A stretch of 64,000 bases of DNA from Agrobacterium leguminum (GCF_015704895.1 NZ_JADQWB010000006.1:62001-126000), one strand, 5' to 3'. Counted from the first letter of the stretch, positions 28,283 through 37,633 are shown. Notes: generated by a model from the sequence alone, not told the origin. Made by a program: numbers and translations.

Positions 28283-31200
28283 TTATACTGCCTTGTAGGC
28301 TTTGATAACCGCCTCGACCTGTGCATCGTTCATGACCTTCAGCTGCTGGGCCGAGAGCGCACCGGCCTGGCTGCTGCTGAGACCGGCGATGGCAGCGGTG
28401 GAAAGGCCTGCGATGGCATTGGCGCTGATGGCCTTGATCTCGTCGGTCGAGAAGAGGCCCAGTTCAGTGCTGTTCAGGGTCGCGATCTGAGCGGAGCTGA
28501 GGCCGGAGACCTGATCGGAGTTGAGGGCTGCGATCTGGTCGGTCGACAGGGCTGCGAACTGCGTCGAGGAGAGCGCTGCTGCCTGTGCTTTGCTGAGGGC
28601 GGCGACGTTGCCGGTGCTCAGCTTGCTGGCGTCGATACCGGCGAGGGCCTTGGTGCTGATCGCCTTGATCTCGTCGGTCGAGAAGGTGGCAAGGCTGTCG
28701 GAGGACAGAGCGTTAAGCTGCGTCGAAGACAGGCCGGCGATCTGCGTCTTGGTCAGAGCGGCGGCGTTTTCCGTGCCGAGACCAGCCAGGGTAAGACCGG
28801 CGATGGCGTTGGCGCTGATGGCCTTGATCTCATCGGTCGAGAACAGAGCCAGTTCGGCGCTGCTCAGGGTCGCAATCTGAGCGGAGCTGAGGCCGGAAAC
28901 CTGCTCCGAACCGAGGGCCTTGATCTGGTCCGTCGACAGGGCCGCGAACTGTGCCGAAGAGAGCGCTGTCGCCTGTGCTTTGCTGAGGGCAGCGACATTG
29001 CCGGTGCTCAGCTTGGTGACATCGAGGCCGGCGAGGGCCTTGGTGCTGATCGCCTTGATTTCATCGGTCGAGAAGGTGGCAAGGCTCTCGGAAGACAGGG
29101 CGTTAAGCTGTGCCGAAGACAGGCCAGCGATCTGCGTCTTGGTCAGCGCGGCAGCATTTTCAGTGCCGAGGCCAGCCAGGGTAAGGCCGGCGACAGCATT
29201 GGCGCTGATGGCCTTGATCTCATCGGTCGAGAACAGAGCAAGTTCGCTGCTGCTCAGGGTCGCAATCTGAGCGGAGCTGAGGCCGGAAACCTGCTCCGAA
29301 CCGAGGGCCTTGATCTGATCGGTCGACAGGGCCGCGAACTGCGCCGAAGAGAGCGCTGCCGCCTGTGCTTTGCTGAGGGCAGCGACGTTGCCGGTGCTCA
29401 GCTTGGTGACGTCGATGCCGGCGAGGGCCTTGGTGCTGATCGCCTTGATTTCATCGGTAGAGAAGGTGGCAAGGCTCTCGGAGGACAGAGCGTTAAGCTG
29501 CGTCGAAGACAGGCCGGCGATCTGCGTTTTCGTCAGAGCGGCGGCGTTTTCAGTGCCGAGACCAGCCAGGGTAAGGCCGGCGACAGCATTGGCGCTGATG
29601 GCCTTGATTTCGTCGGTCGAGAACAGAGCCAGTTCGGCGCTGCTCAGGGTTGCGACCTGAGCAGAGCTGAGGCCGGAAACCTGTTCCGAGCCGAGGGCCT
29701 TGATCTGGTCGGTCGAGAGGGCCGCGAACTGTGCCGAGGACAGTGCCGTGATCTGCGTTTTGCTGAGGGCGGCGACGTTGCCGGTGCTCAGCTTGGTGAC
29801 ATCGAGGCCGGCGAGGGCCTTGGTGCTGATCGCCTTGATTTCATCGGTCGAGAAAGTGGCAAGGCTATCGGAAGTCAGGGCGTTGAGCTGTGCCGAAGAC
29901 AGGCCAGCGATCTGCGTCTTGGTCAGTGCAGCGGCATTTTCGGTGCTGAGAGCAGCGAGCGCTGCTGCGGAAAGGCCGGCAACGGCGTTGGCGCTGATCG
30001 CCTTGATTTCATCGGTTGAGAAGAGTGCCAGTTCGCTGCTGTTCAGGGTTGCGACCTGAGCGGAGCTGAGGCCGGCGACCTGATCGGAATTGAGGGCCTT
30101 GATCTGGTCCGTCGAGAGGGCTGCGAACTGTGCGGAGGACAGTGCTGCGGCCTGCGTTCTGCTGAGGGCGGCGACGTTGCCGGTGCTCAGCTTGCTGGCG
30201 TCGAGGCCGGCAAGGGCTCTGGCGCTGATTGCCTTGATCTCGTCGGTGGAGAAAGTGGCAAGGCTATCGGAAGTCAGGGCGTTGAGCTGCGTCGAAGACA
30301 GGCCAGCGATCTGCGTTTTTGTCAGGGCAGCGGCGTTTTCGGTGCTGAGAGCAGCCAGCGCTGCTGCGGAAAGACCGGCAATGCCGTTAGCGCTGATGGC
30401 CTTGATCTCGTCGGTCGAGAAGAGTGCCAACTCGCTGCTGCTGAGGGTCGCGATCTGTGCGGAGCTGAGGCCTGCAACCTGATCGGAATTGAGGGCTGCG
30501 ATCTGGTCGGTCGACAGGGCTGCGAACTGTGCGGAGGACAGTGCTGCGGCCTGTGTTCTGCTCAGGGCGGCAATGTTTCCGGTGCTCAGCTTGGTGACAT
30601 CGAGGCCGGCGAGGGCCTTGGTGCTGATCGCCTTGATTTCATCGGTCGAGAAAGTGGCAAGGCTCTCGGAAGACAGGGCGTTAAGCTGCGTCGAAGACAG
30701 GCCGGCGATCTGCGTCTTGGTCAGGGCGGCGGCGTTTTCAGTGCCGAGACCAGCCAGGGTAAGACCGGCGATGGCGTTGGCGCTGATGGCCTTAATTTCG
30801 TCGGTCGAGAACAATGCCAGCTCGCTGCTGTTCAGGGTTGCGACCTGAGCGGAGCTGAGACCGGCGACCTGATCGGAGTTGAGGGCCTTGATCTGGTCCG
30901 TCGACAGGGCTGCGAACTGTGCCGAGGAAAGCGCCGAAATCTGCGTCCTGCTCAGGGCGGCGACGTTGCCGGTGCTCAGCTTGGTGACGTCGAGGCCGGC
31001 GAGGAGCTTGGTGCTGATCGCCTTGATCTCGTCGGCGGAGAAGGTGGCAAGGCTATCGGAAGACAGGGCGTTAAGCTGCGTCGAAGACAGGGCGGCGATC
31101 TGAGACTTTGTCAGGGCGGCGGCGTTTTCGGTGCTGAGAGCGGCGAGCGCTGCTGCGGAAAGGCCGGCGACAGCATTGGCGCTGATGGCCTTGATCTCGT

Positions 31201-31615
31201 CGGAGGAGAACAGCGCCAACTCGCTGCTGTTCAGGGTCGCAACCTGTGCGGAGCTGAGACCGGCGACCTGAGCCGAGTTGAGAGCCTTGATCTGGTCGGT
31301 CGAGAGGGCATCGATCTGGCTGGTATAAAGCGCCGTAACCTGAGACGCCGACAGGCCGCTGATCTGAGCGGAGCTCAGCTTTGCGATCTGGGTCAGCGTC
31401 AAGCCCTTGAAGGCGCTTACCGAAATGGCCCGGAGATCTTCAGAACTGAAAAGAGCAAGGTTATCTGTGCTCAAAGAAGCGATCTGAGACGACGAGAGGG
31501 CCTTGATCTTGGTGCTGTCCAGCGCATTCACGTCTTCCGAGGTTAGGCTGGCGATCGTGGAGGTGGAAAGCTTGGAAATCTGCACAGCAGACAGTGAGGA
31601 AAGAATCGAAGTCAT
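28283..31615 (-). CDS. Ser/Thr-rich decapeptide-repeat protein B (1110 residues)
   Basis: Built from the same LSTxQIxAL decapeptide as protein A, but organised into seven tandem blocks of 130 or 133 residues that are nearly identical. Recurring elements are LSSAQFAALSTDQIKAL, LFSTDEIKAISANA and LSTGNVAALS. The start MTSILSSLSAVQ parallels MTSIISSLNVNQ of protein A and lacks a signal peptide; AAGGA lies eight bases upstream of the ATG at 31615. The C-terminus (QQLKVMNDAQVEAVIKAYKAV) is unlike that of A. It is first in the minus-strand run GT2, OGT-like, glf, protein A. A structural, probably exported or surface, glycoprotein is inferred; no secretion genes are in the window. Confidence 0.9.
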   Translation of the reverse strand: MTSILSSLSAVQISKLSTSTIASLTSEDVNALDSTKIKALSSSQIASLSTDNLALFSSEDLRAISVSAFKGLTLTQIAKLSSAQISGLSASQVTALYTSQIDALSTDQIKALNSAQVAGLSSAQVATLNSSELALFSSDEIKAISANAVAGLSAAALAALSTENAAALTKSQIAALSSTQLNALSSDSLATFSADEIKAISTKLLAGLDVTKLSTGNVAALSRTQISALSSAQFAALSTDQIKALNSDQVAGLSSAQVATLNSSELALFSTDEIKAISANAIAGLTLAGLGTENAAALTKTQIAGLSSTQLNALSSESLATFSTDEIKAISTKALAGLDVTKLSTGNIAALSRTQAAALSSAQFAALSTDQIAALNSDQVAGLSSAQIATLSSSELALFSTDEIKAISANGIAGLSAAALAALSTENAAALTKTQIAGLSSTQLNALTSDSLATFSTDEIKAISARALAGLDASKLSTGNVAALSRTQAAALSSAQFAALSTDQIKALNSDQVAGLSSAQVATLNSSELALFSTDEIKAISANAVAGLSAAALAALSTENAAALTKTQIAGLSSAQLNALTSDSLATFSTDEIKAISTKALAGLDVTKLSTGNVAALSKTQITALSSAQFAALSTDQIKALGSEQVSGLSSAQVATLSSAELALFSTDEIKAISANAVAGLTLAGLGTENAAALTKTQIAGLSSTQLNALSSESLATFSTDEIKAISTKALAGIDVTKLSTGNVAALSKAQAAALSSAQFAALSTDQIKALGSEQVSGLSSAQIATLSSSELALFSTDEIKAISANAVAGLTLAGLGTENAAALTKTQIAGLSSAQLNALSSESLATFSTDEIKAISTKALAGLDVTKLSTGNVAALSKAQATALSSAQFAALSTDQIKALGSEQVSGLSSAQIATLSSAELALFSTDEIKAISANAIAGLTLAGLGTENAAALTKTQIAGLSSTQLNALSSDSLATFSTDEIKAISTKALAGIDASKLSTGNVAALSKAQAAALSSTQFAALSTDQIAALNSDQVSGLSSAQIATLNSTELGLFSTDEIKAISANAIAGLSTAAIAGLSSSQAGALSAQQLKVMNDAQVEAVIKAYKAV
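28421..31187. repeat. Tandem long repeats (390/399 nt) inside repeat gene B
   Basis: The anchor ending in gcgctgat recurs at 28421, 28811, 29201, 29591, 29990, 30389, 30779 and 31178, and a second anchor at 28651, 29041, 29431, 29821, 30220, 30619 and 31009. Spacings are 390 or 399 nt, so units are 130 or 133 codons. The 9-nt difference reflects two variants (AGLTLAGLGTENAAAL and AGLSAAALAALSTENAAAL). High nucleotide identity between units suggests recent duplication or ongoing gene conversion. Confidence 0.85.
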
Positions 31616-31809
31616 GAACGTGTCCTTTACCGGATGGCGACTGGTCACGCCTATCTGCTGCCAGACACTGCCCGTGATGACAGCGGTCCGACATCCGCAA
31701 ATAAAGCGAAATTGTGGAGAACATGGCTCATGTGAACCTGCGCTGGAAACGCATCATGCAATTCGAGCCGGAGAAGGGGGCCCGGATTTTCCACGCTAGC
31801 TTGTGCGAA

Positions 31810-31843
31810 TGCCGCTTAATAATTTCTGCCGCTTAAGATTTTC
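31810..31843. repeat. Tandem 17-bp direct repeat upstream of repeat gene B
   Basis: Two adjacent copies, 31810-31826 and 31827-31843, share TGCCGCTTAA then K-A-W and TTTC, with two mismatches. Each contains TTAA. They lie about 200 bp upstream of the repeat-protein start and are likely regulator half-sites. Confidence 0.55.
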
Positions 31844-31872
31844 GCGACGTGCGTGTCATATCAGGCCAACAT

Positions 31873-31887
31873 TTAAAGCCTAGTTAA
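31873..31887. promoter_or_regulatory. CtrA-like box TTAA-N7-TTAA
   Basis: TTAAAGCCTAGTTAA matches the full alphaproteobacterial CtrA consensus TTAA-N7-TTAA. It lies 258 bp upstream of the repeat-protein start, next to the tandem 17-mers. A chance match in AT-rich DNA is possible; regulation by CtrA is inference. Confidence 0.35.
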
Positions 31888-32423
31888 TATTTGGAGGCGG
31901 TGCATTTTATTCTTGATGTTTGCGTATCTTAGAGTCTTATAGAGTATAAAATTACGAAGCTAACTATCGATTCGATCAGCTTCCACTGCGGGCAATCAGA
32001 CGTGGTCGCTCCCGGATAAGTAGTATCCGTTTGGAGGGGAGAGAGCGCAAGGGTTTGACCGTTATTTTCGTCTAAAACTGCCCTGCGATGCTTGCCGGGA
32101 GCTGACACGCCTATGTAACGGCTGCCAGAATCGGACAATGCTTTGCTTTGTCGCCTTTATTTCGGGTGCCGTGTAGTTGGTTTTTTCGAAGCGGAAGCTG
32201 TTATTCCGGTTTCCGGGCCACGGCAATGCTTTGGACGGACAGGCACGGGTCGCGCGATGATTCGGCGACGCCATTCAAGAAATCGGATATCGAAAGCGAC
32301 GGGTCGTTCCCGTCATCGACCATCCATCCGGTGCCGTGAAGGAACAATCCCGATCTTGGTGCGCGGGCCGTGGCGGTGCGTGAATTTGTGACCGCCCCAT
32401 GCCGGAGAAAGCGTGGTGCGGGC

Positions 32424-33329
32424 CTAGTCCAGCATCACCATATGTGCCGGCAACTGCTCTTCGAAGAATTTCGAGAACGTCGCGATGCGGGGCGGCAGCG
32501 CCTGATAGGGCGGATAATAGAGTGTCAGCCAGAGTTCGGGCGGCGCCCAGCCGGGCAGGACATGAACGAGCCGGCCGCTGCGGATATGTTCTGCGATGTG
32601 AAATCCCGGCAGCATGGCCACACCGGCGCCTTCCGCCGCCATATCGGCCAGAACCTCACCGCTATTGGCGCTGAATGCGCGGCCGGCCGAGATGGCGATG
32701 CTCGATCCGCCGTCCGACAGGACCCAGTTCTCCCGCCGGCTTTCACCGCTATAGGCAAGGCAATCGTCAGGGGTCAGTTCGCCCGGATGTCCCATCTGTG
32801 TGAACCGGCTGCCCGGGGCCGCCACCAATATTCTCGGCACGGCCCTGATCTTGCGCCAGATGGTGAATTTGTCCGATGGGGCCGACGAAATGCGGATCGC
32901 CAGATCGTAGTCGTCATCCACGATATTGATCAGGCCGTCCGAGAGCGAAATCTCGAAGCACATTTTCGGATAGAGTTCCCGGAAGCCGGACAGGATCGGC
33001 GGCAGCACCGTCTTGCCGAGCCATGTCGGCGCGCTGATCCTCAGACGCCCTTCATCGGCCTTATGGGCGTTGCGGACATCGCGCCGGGCATTCTCCAGCG
33101 CCTCGACCGCCGGCTGGATCTGTGCGGCGAAGACGGCGCCGTCGGTCGTCAACGACACCTGGCGGGTGGTGCGGACAAACAATTGCACACCGAGATCATC
33201 TTCAAGCGCGGCAATCGCACGGGTGACGGCAGCCGCCGTCATGCCCAGTTCGCGGGCGACCTGCGCGAAGTTGCGCTTTTCGGCCGCCATCAGAAAGGTT
33301 TTGAGAGCTTTATGATCGTTCATCGCCAT
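32424..33329 (-). CDS. LysR-family transcriptional regulator
   Basis: A 301-residue LTTR starting MAMNDHKALKTFLMAAEKRNF. Its helix-turn-helix (FAQVARELGMTAAAVTRAIAALEDDLG) is of the clade that carries AAVTR rather than SAVSR. The effector domain begins at about residue 90. It is divergent from the ring-cleaving dioxygenase operon. A paired GCAATT motif in the shared promoter recurs in front of the DoxX gene, so this regulator probably controls both units. The inducer is likely an aromatic or quinone. Confidence 0.93.
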   Translation of the reverse strand: MAMNDHKALKTFLMAAEKRNFAQVARELGMTAAAVTRAIAALEDDLGVQLFVRTTRQVSLTTDGAVFAAQIQPAVEALENARRDVRNAHKADEGRLRISAPTWLGKTVLPPILSGFRELYPKMCFEISLSDGLINIVDDDYDLAIRISSAPSDKFTIWRKIRAVPRILVAAPGSRFTQMGHPGELTPDDCLAYSGESRRENWVLSDGGSSIAISAGRAFSANSGEVLADMAAEGAGVAMLPGFHIAEHIRSGRLVHVLPGWAPPELWLTLYYPPYQALPPRIATFSKFFEEQLPAHMVMLD

Positions 33330-33340
33330 TATTTCAAAAA

Positions 33341-33383
33341 TCGCAATTCATTCGAGAAAAATATTGCAATTCCGCGATGCAAT
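33341..33383. promoter_or_regulatory. Candidate LysR operator cluster (paired GCAATT motif)
   Basis: TCGCAATT at 33341-33348 and TTGCAATT at 33364-33371 are spaced 23 bp start to start. The second overlaps a perfect inverted repeat ATTGCA-N9-TGCAAT at 33363-33383. The cluster lies between the LysR and ring-cleaving dioxygenase starts. The same 23-bp pairing occurs upstream of the DoxX gene. Confidence 0.6.
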
Positions 33384-33442
33384 CAAGCGGGTTACATCTT
33401 TATCCATCGAAACGGACACACCAAAGACGAAAGGCGCCGACG

Positions 33443-34375
33443 ATGATCAAGGATATCAAGGGCCTGCACCACGTCACCTCCATGGCGTCGGATGCGCGGC
33501 AGAACAACAGTTTCTTCACCGATACGCTCGGCCTGCGCCGGGTGAAGAAGACCGTCAACTTCGACGAACCCAGCGTCTATCACCTTTATTACGGCGACGA
33601 AAAGGGAACGCCCGGCACGGTCATGACCTATTTTCCCTTCGCCAACATGATGGCCGGCCGTCCCGGCGTCGGCGAAGTGGGCGAGACGCAGTTTTCCATC
33701 CCGAAGGGTTCGCTGGGCTTCTGGAAAGAGCGTCTCCTTGCCAAAGGCGCCGCCGGCATTCAGGCCGACACGGTCTTCGGCGCCAATCGCCTGCGCTTCA
33801 CCGGTCCCGATGGCGATGGCCTTGCACTGATCGAAACAGGCGATGACGCCCGTGCTGCCTGGCTGGCCGAGGGAATTTCCGAAGACAACGCCATACGCGG
33901 TTTCACCGGCGCACGTTTTAATTTGCATGACACTGCCGCAACCGAAGAACTGCTGCGTTTCATGGGTTATGAGCGGACTGACGTTGAAGGCAATGTGACG
34001 CGCTTCGTCATTCCCGGCGGCAACGGGGCAGATACGATCGATCTTGCAGCCTTGCCCAAGACACCCTTTGCCCGGTCGGGAGCAGGCTCGGTCCACCATA
34101 TCGCCTTCGCAGTCGAAAACCGCGAGAAGCAACTGGAAGTGCGCAAGGCGCTGATGGATACCGGCTATCAGGTCACCCCCGTCATCGACCGCGATTATTT
34201 CTGGGCGATCTATTTCCGCACGCCGGGCGGCATCCTGTTCGAGATCGCCACCAATGAACCCGGTTTCGACCGTGACGAGGATACCGCGCATCTGGGCGAA
34301 GCGCTCAAGCTGCCGAACCGCTACGAGCCTTTCCGCAATCAGATCGAGGCGAACCTCGCTCCGCTTGCAGCATAA
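33443..34375 (+). CDS. Ring-cleaving dioxygenase, VOC superfamily (MhqO/LinE-like)
   Basis: A 310-residue two-module VOC protein. Module 1 begins GLHHVTSMASDARQNNSFFTDTLG, module 2 has GAGSVHHIAFAV, and FRTPGGILFEIATNEPGF supplies the terminal glutamate ligand. The ATG at 33443 has AAAGG upstream; the frame is open earlier but into the promoter. MhqO/LinE-type enzymes open hydroquinone rings with Fe(II) and O2, for catabolism or quinone detoxification. It is first of four co-oriented genes (hydrolase, XapX protein, amidohydrolase) and divergent from LysR. Confidence 0.88.
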   Translation: MIKDIKGLHHVTSMASDARQNNSFFTDTLGLRRVKKTVNFDEPSVYHLYYGDEKGTPGTVMTYFPFANMMAGRPGVGEVGETQFSIPKGSLGFWKERLLAKGAAGIQADTVFGANRLRFTGPDGDGLALIETGDDARAAWLAEGISEDNAIRGFTGARFNLHDTAATEELLRFMGYERTDVEGNVTRFVIPGGNGADTIDLAALPKTPFARSGAGSVHHIAFAVENREKQLEVRKALMDTGYQVTPVIDRDYFWAIYFRTPGGILFEIATNEPGFDRDEDTAHLGEALKLPNRYEPFRNQIEANLAPLAA

Positions 34376-34517
34376 AGCGGGTCTCTGATCCGCATCCACT
34401 GACCAAGATAGATTCTCGCTTTTCAAGACGGCTGCCCTGCCGGGCAGCCGGCCGGCGAAGCCTTCTCGATTTCCACCGCCGCAGATCGGCAACCACCACC
34501 TGAACGGAGAACTGAAA

Positions 34518-35210
34518 ATGTCCAAGCTCGAAGTCCTGACCCCCGCCAACAGCCAGCTCATCTTCATCGACCAGCAGCCGCAGATGGCATTCGGTGTGCA
34601 GTCGATCGACCGCCAGACCCTGAAGAACAATGTCGTCGGCCTCGCCAAGGCGGCAAAGATTTTCAATATCCCGACGACCATCACCACGGTCGAAACGGAA
34701 AGCTTCTCCGGCAACACCTTCCCGGAACTGCTCGCGGTCTTCCCGGAAAACGACATTCTCGAACGCACTTCGATGAATTCCTGGGATGACCAGAATGTCC
34801 GCGATGCGCTGGCGAAGAATGCGGCGGCCGGCCGCAAGAAGATCGTCGTCTCCGGCCTCTGGACGGAAGTGTGCAACACCACCTTTGCGCTCTCCGCGCT
34901 TCACGATGTCGCGGATTACGAGATCTACATGGTGGCGGACGCCTCCGGCGGCACCTCCGTCGATGCGCATAAATATGCCATGGACCGCATGGTGCAGGCC
35001 GGCATCATTCCCGTCACCTGGCAGCAGGTGCTGCTCGAATGGCAGCGCGACTGGGCACGCAAGGAAACCTATGACGCCGTCACCTCGCTGGTGAAGGAAC
35101 ATTCCGGCGCCTACGGCATGGGCATCGACTATGCCGTCACCCATGTCCATGGCGGCAAAGAGCGCGTCAAGCATGGCAAGCGCATCGGCCCCAACCCGGC
35201 CAAGAAATAA
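34518..35210 (+). CDS. Isochorismatase-family cysteine hydrolase (YcaC-like)
   Basis: A 230-residue cysteine hydrolase. The acid of the triad is in FIDQQPQMAFGVQ (about residues 16-19) and the nucleophile cysteine in VVSGLWTEVCNTTFAL (about 118). GGAG precedes the start. YcaC-type members hydrolyse amides or act on unknown small molecules. It is the second gene of the LysR-controlled cluster, 142 bp after the dioxygenase. The substrate is unknown. Confidence 0.9.
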   Translation: MSKLEVLTPANSQLIFIDQQPQMAFGVQSIDRQTLKNNVVGLAKAAKIFNIPTTITTVETESFSGNTFPELLAVFPENDILERTSMNSWDDQNVRDALAKNAAAGRKKIVVSGLWTEVCNTTFALSALHDVADYEIYMVADASGGTSVDAHKYAMDRMVQAGIIPVTWQQVLLEWQRDWARKETYDAVTSLVKEHSGAYGMGIDYAVTHVHGGKERVKHGKRIGPNPAKK

Positions 35211-35282
35211 ACTTTCAACCGCGCCGCACCGGCAGGATCGCCATCCAGCCCGGTGCGGCTTTCACCCATCGAGGAGGTTCCC

Positions 35283-35573
35283 ATGAAAGTCTATCTTCTG
35301 TCCCTCGGCGCCGGCCTGCTGGTCGGCATCGTCTACAGCCTGCTCAATGTGCGTTCTCCCGCACCGCCCGTCATCGCTCTCGTCGGCCTGCTCGGCATCC
35401 TGGTTGGGGAGCAGATCATTCCTTTCGCGAAGACGATTGCCGGCAAGGAACCGGCCGTCGTTTCGTGGATCAACCAGATCAAGCCGCACATGTTCGGCCA
35501 TATGCCGAAGGGTGGCGCTGAAACCACGGGTCTCGCCGAAGTCAAACAGCCGACCGAGCGGGAGAGAAGCTGA
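35283..35573 (+). CDS. XapX (DUF1427) small membrane protein
   Basis: A 96-residue protein with two hydrophobic segments (about 3-20 and 30-48) joined by the NVRSPAPPVIALVGLLGILVG motif typical of XapX/DUF1427. GAGGAGG precedes the ATG at 35283. The C-terminal 40 residues are polar. Function in the family is not established. Its stop overlaps the amidohydrolase start by one base (TGATG), so the two are translationally coupled. Confidence 0.85.
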   Translation: MKVYLLSLGAGLLVGIVYSLLNVRSPAPPVIALVGLLGILVGEQIIPFAKTIAGKEPAVVSWINQIKPHMFGHMPKGGAETTGLAEVKQPTERERS

Positions 35574-37555
35574 TGCCGACACGACGCACCTTCCTTGGCG
35601 CGGCCTCGAGCCTTGCCTTTCCGAATCTGTTTTCGCCGGCTAAGGCCGCTGATCCCATCAAGACCGGAGGTTCTTCCATGCATCCAGATACGATCCTTCA
35701 CAATGGCCGCTTCACGACGCTCGACCGCGGCAATCCGAATGCAACGGCAGTCGCCATCAAGGACGGCCTGTTCCTGGAGGTGGGAAGCGACGCCGAGGTC
35801 ATGGCCCTTGCCGAGCCGGATACGAAGATCATCGACCTCAGGGGCAAGCGGGTTCTGCCCGGCCTGATCGACAACCACACCCACGTCGTGCGCGGCGGCC
35901 TGAACTTCAACATGGAACTGCGCTGGGACGGTGTGCGCTCGCTTGCCGATGCCATGGACATGCTGAAGCGTCAGGTGGCGATCACCCCGGCGCCGCAGTG
36001 GGTGCGGGTCGTCGGCGGCTTCACCGAACATCAATTCGTCGAAAAGCGCCTGCCGACCATCGAGGAGATCAATGCGGTGGCGCCGGATACGCCGGTCTTC
36101 CTGCTGCATCTTTACGACCGGGCGCTGCTGAACGGCGCAGCCCTTCGCGCCGTCGGCTATACGAAGGATACGCCGAACCCGCCCGGCGGCGAAATCACCC
36201 GCGATGCGAACGGCAATCCGACCGGCCTGCTGCTCGCCAAGCCGAATGCCGGCATCCTCTATTCGACGCTTGCCAAGGGGCCGAAGCTGCCGCTCGATTA
36301 TCAGGTCAATTCCACCCGCCACTTCATGCGTGAGCTGAACCGGCTGGGTGTGACCGGCGTGATCGATGCGGGCGGCGGCTTCCAGAATTACCCTGATGAC
36401 TACGAGGTGATCCAGAAACTGTCGGATGAGAACCAGATGACGGTTCGGCTGGCCTACAATCTCTTCACGCAGAAGCCGAAACAGGAGAAGGAGGATTTCC
36501 TCAACTGGACTTCGTCGGTCAAATACAAGCAGGGCAACGACTATTTCCGGCACAATGGCGCCGGCGAAATGCTGGTCTTTTCCGCTGCCGATTTCGAGGA
36601 TTTCCGCCAGCCGCGCCCGGACATGCCGCCGGAAATGGAAGGCGAGCTCGAAGACGTCGTCCGCATTCTGGCGGAAAACCGCTGGCCCTGGCGTCTGCAC
36701 GCCACCTATGACGAGACGATTTCGCGGGCGCTGGATGTCTTCGAAAAGGTCAACCGGGACATTCCGCTCGAAGGCTTGAACTGGTTCTTCGATCATGCCG
36801 AAACCATCTCCGACCGCTCCATCGACCGCATTGCCGCCCTCGGTGGCGGCATCGCCACCCAGCACCGCATGGCCTATCAGGGCGAATATTTCGTCGAGCG
36901 TTATGGTCAGGGTGTGGCGGAAGCCACACCGCCGATTGCGAGAATGCTGGAAAAGGGTGTGAATGTTTCGGCCGGTACGGATGCAACGCGCGTCGCCTCC
37001 TATAATCCCTGGGTGTCGCTGTTCTGGATGGTGACGGGCAAGACGGTGGGCGGCATGCAGCTTTATCCGCGCGCCAATTGCCTCGACCGCGAGACGGCGC
37101 TGCGCATGTGGACCGAAAAAGTCACCTGGTTCTCGAATGAGGAAGGCAAGAAGGGCCGCATCGAAAAAGGCCAGTTCGCCGATCTCGTGGTGCCGGACAA
37201 GGATTATTTCTCCTGCGCGGAAGATGAAATCTCCTTCCTCACCTCGGAACTGACCATGGTGGGCGGCAAGGTCGTTTATGGCGCCGGTGACTTCAGAACG
37301 CTGGATAAAAGCAATATTCCGCCGGCGATGCCCGACTGGTCGCCTGTGCGAACCTTCGGCGGTTATGCCGCCTGGGGTGAACCGCAGGGCGCCGGAAAGA
37401 ACTCGCTCAGACGGGCCGCGATCTCCTCCTGCGGCTGCGCCAATGATTGCGGCGTTCACGGCCACGACCATGCCGGCGCATGGACGTCGAAATTGCCGAT
37501 TGCCGATCTGAAGGGCTTCTTTGGAGCGCTGGGCTGCTCCTGCTGGGCAGTCTGA
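35573..37555 (+). CDS. Exported metal-dependent amidohydrolase (YtcJ/amidohydrolase-3 type) with Cys/His-rich tail
   Basis: A 660-residue protein. The N-terminus TRRTFLGAASS followed by a hydrophobic stretch and AKA resembles a Tat signal, implying periplasmic action on a folded metalloenzyme. The metal motif is DNHTHV (His102, His104), further ligands are likely in WFFDHAE and GGIATQHR, and VSAGTDATR carries the late aspartate. The last 43 or so residues form an unusual tail with CGC, C, HGHDH and CSC, probably an extra metal or redox site. The substrate is unknown. It is the last gene of the dioxygenase operon. Confidence 0.92.
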   Translation: MPTRRTFLGAASSLAFPNLFSPAKAADPIKTGGSSMHPDTILHNGRFTTLDRGNPNATAVAIKDGLFLEVGSDAEVMALAEPDTKIIDLRGKRVLPGLIDNHTHVVRGGLNFNMELRWDGVRSLADAMDMLKRQVAITPAPQWVRVVGGFTEHQFVEKRLPTIEEINAVAPDTPVFLLHLYDRALLNGAALRAVGYTKDTPNPPGGEITRDANGNPTGLLLAKPNAGILYSTLAKGPKLPLDYQVNSTRHFMRELNRLGVTGVIDAGGGFQNYPDDYEVIQKLSDENQMTVRLAYNLFTQKPKQEKEDFLNWTSSVKYKQGNDYFRHNGAGEMLVFSAADFEDFRQPRPDMPPEMEGELEDVVRILAENRWPWRLHATYDETISRALDVFEKVNRDIPLEGLNWFFDHAETISDRSIDRIAALGGGIATQHRMAYQGEYFVERYGQGVAEATPPIARMLEKGVNVSAGTDATRVASYNPWVSLFWMVTGKTVGGMQLYPRANCLDRETALRMWTEKVTWFSNEEGKKGRIEKGQFADLVVPDKDYFSCAEDEISFLTSELTMVGGKVVYGAGDFRTLDKSNIPPAMPDWSPVRTFGGYAAWGEPQGAGKNSLRRAAISSCGCANDCGVHGHDHAGAWTSKLPIADLKGFFGALGCSCWAV

Positions 37556-37633
37556 GCCCGGCCAGCGGAAAAATCCACCGGGCAGCTGATCGCCGCTGCC
37601 CGGCCTCTCGGGAACGGGATTATGTTGCAAATA

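Larger units (their letters stand above)
31616..32423. other. Long intergenic region upstream of the repeat/glycosylation operon
   Basis: About 800 bp between the repeat-protein start and the end of a LysR gene, more AT-rich than its surroundings by eye. Short open frames (for example 31929-32138 minus) have no ribosome site or sensible composition and are not called. It holds a tandem 17-bp repeat and a CtrA-like box and probably the operon promoter. A small RNA cannot be excluded. Confidence 0.5.

Noticed and set aside
28421..31187. CRISPR-like or satellite repeat array.
   Set aside because: The repeats are 390/399 nt, continuous and coding, without spacers or short palindromic units.
31929..32391. 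Short open frames on both strands in the long region upstream of repeat gene B.
   Set aside because: No ribosome sites, no recognisable motifs and overlapping frames on both strands; treated as non-coding.
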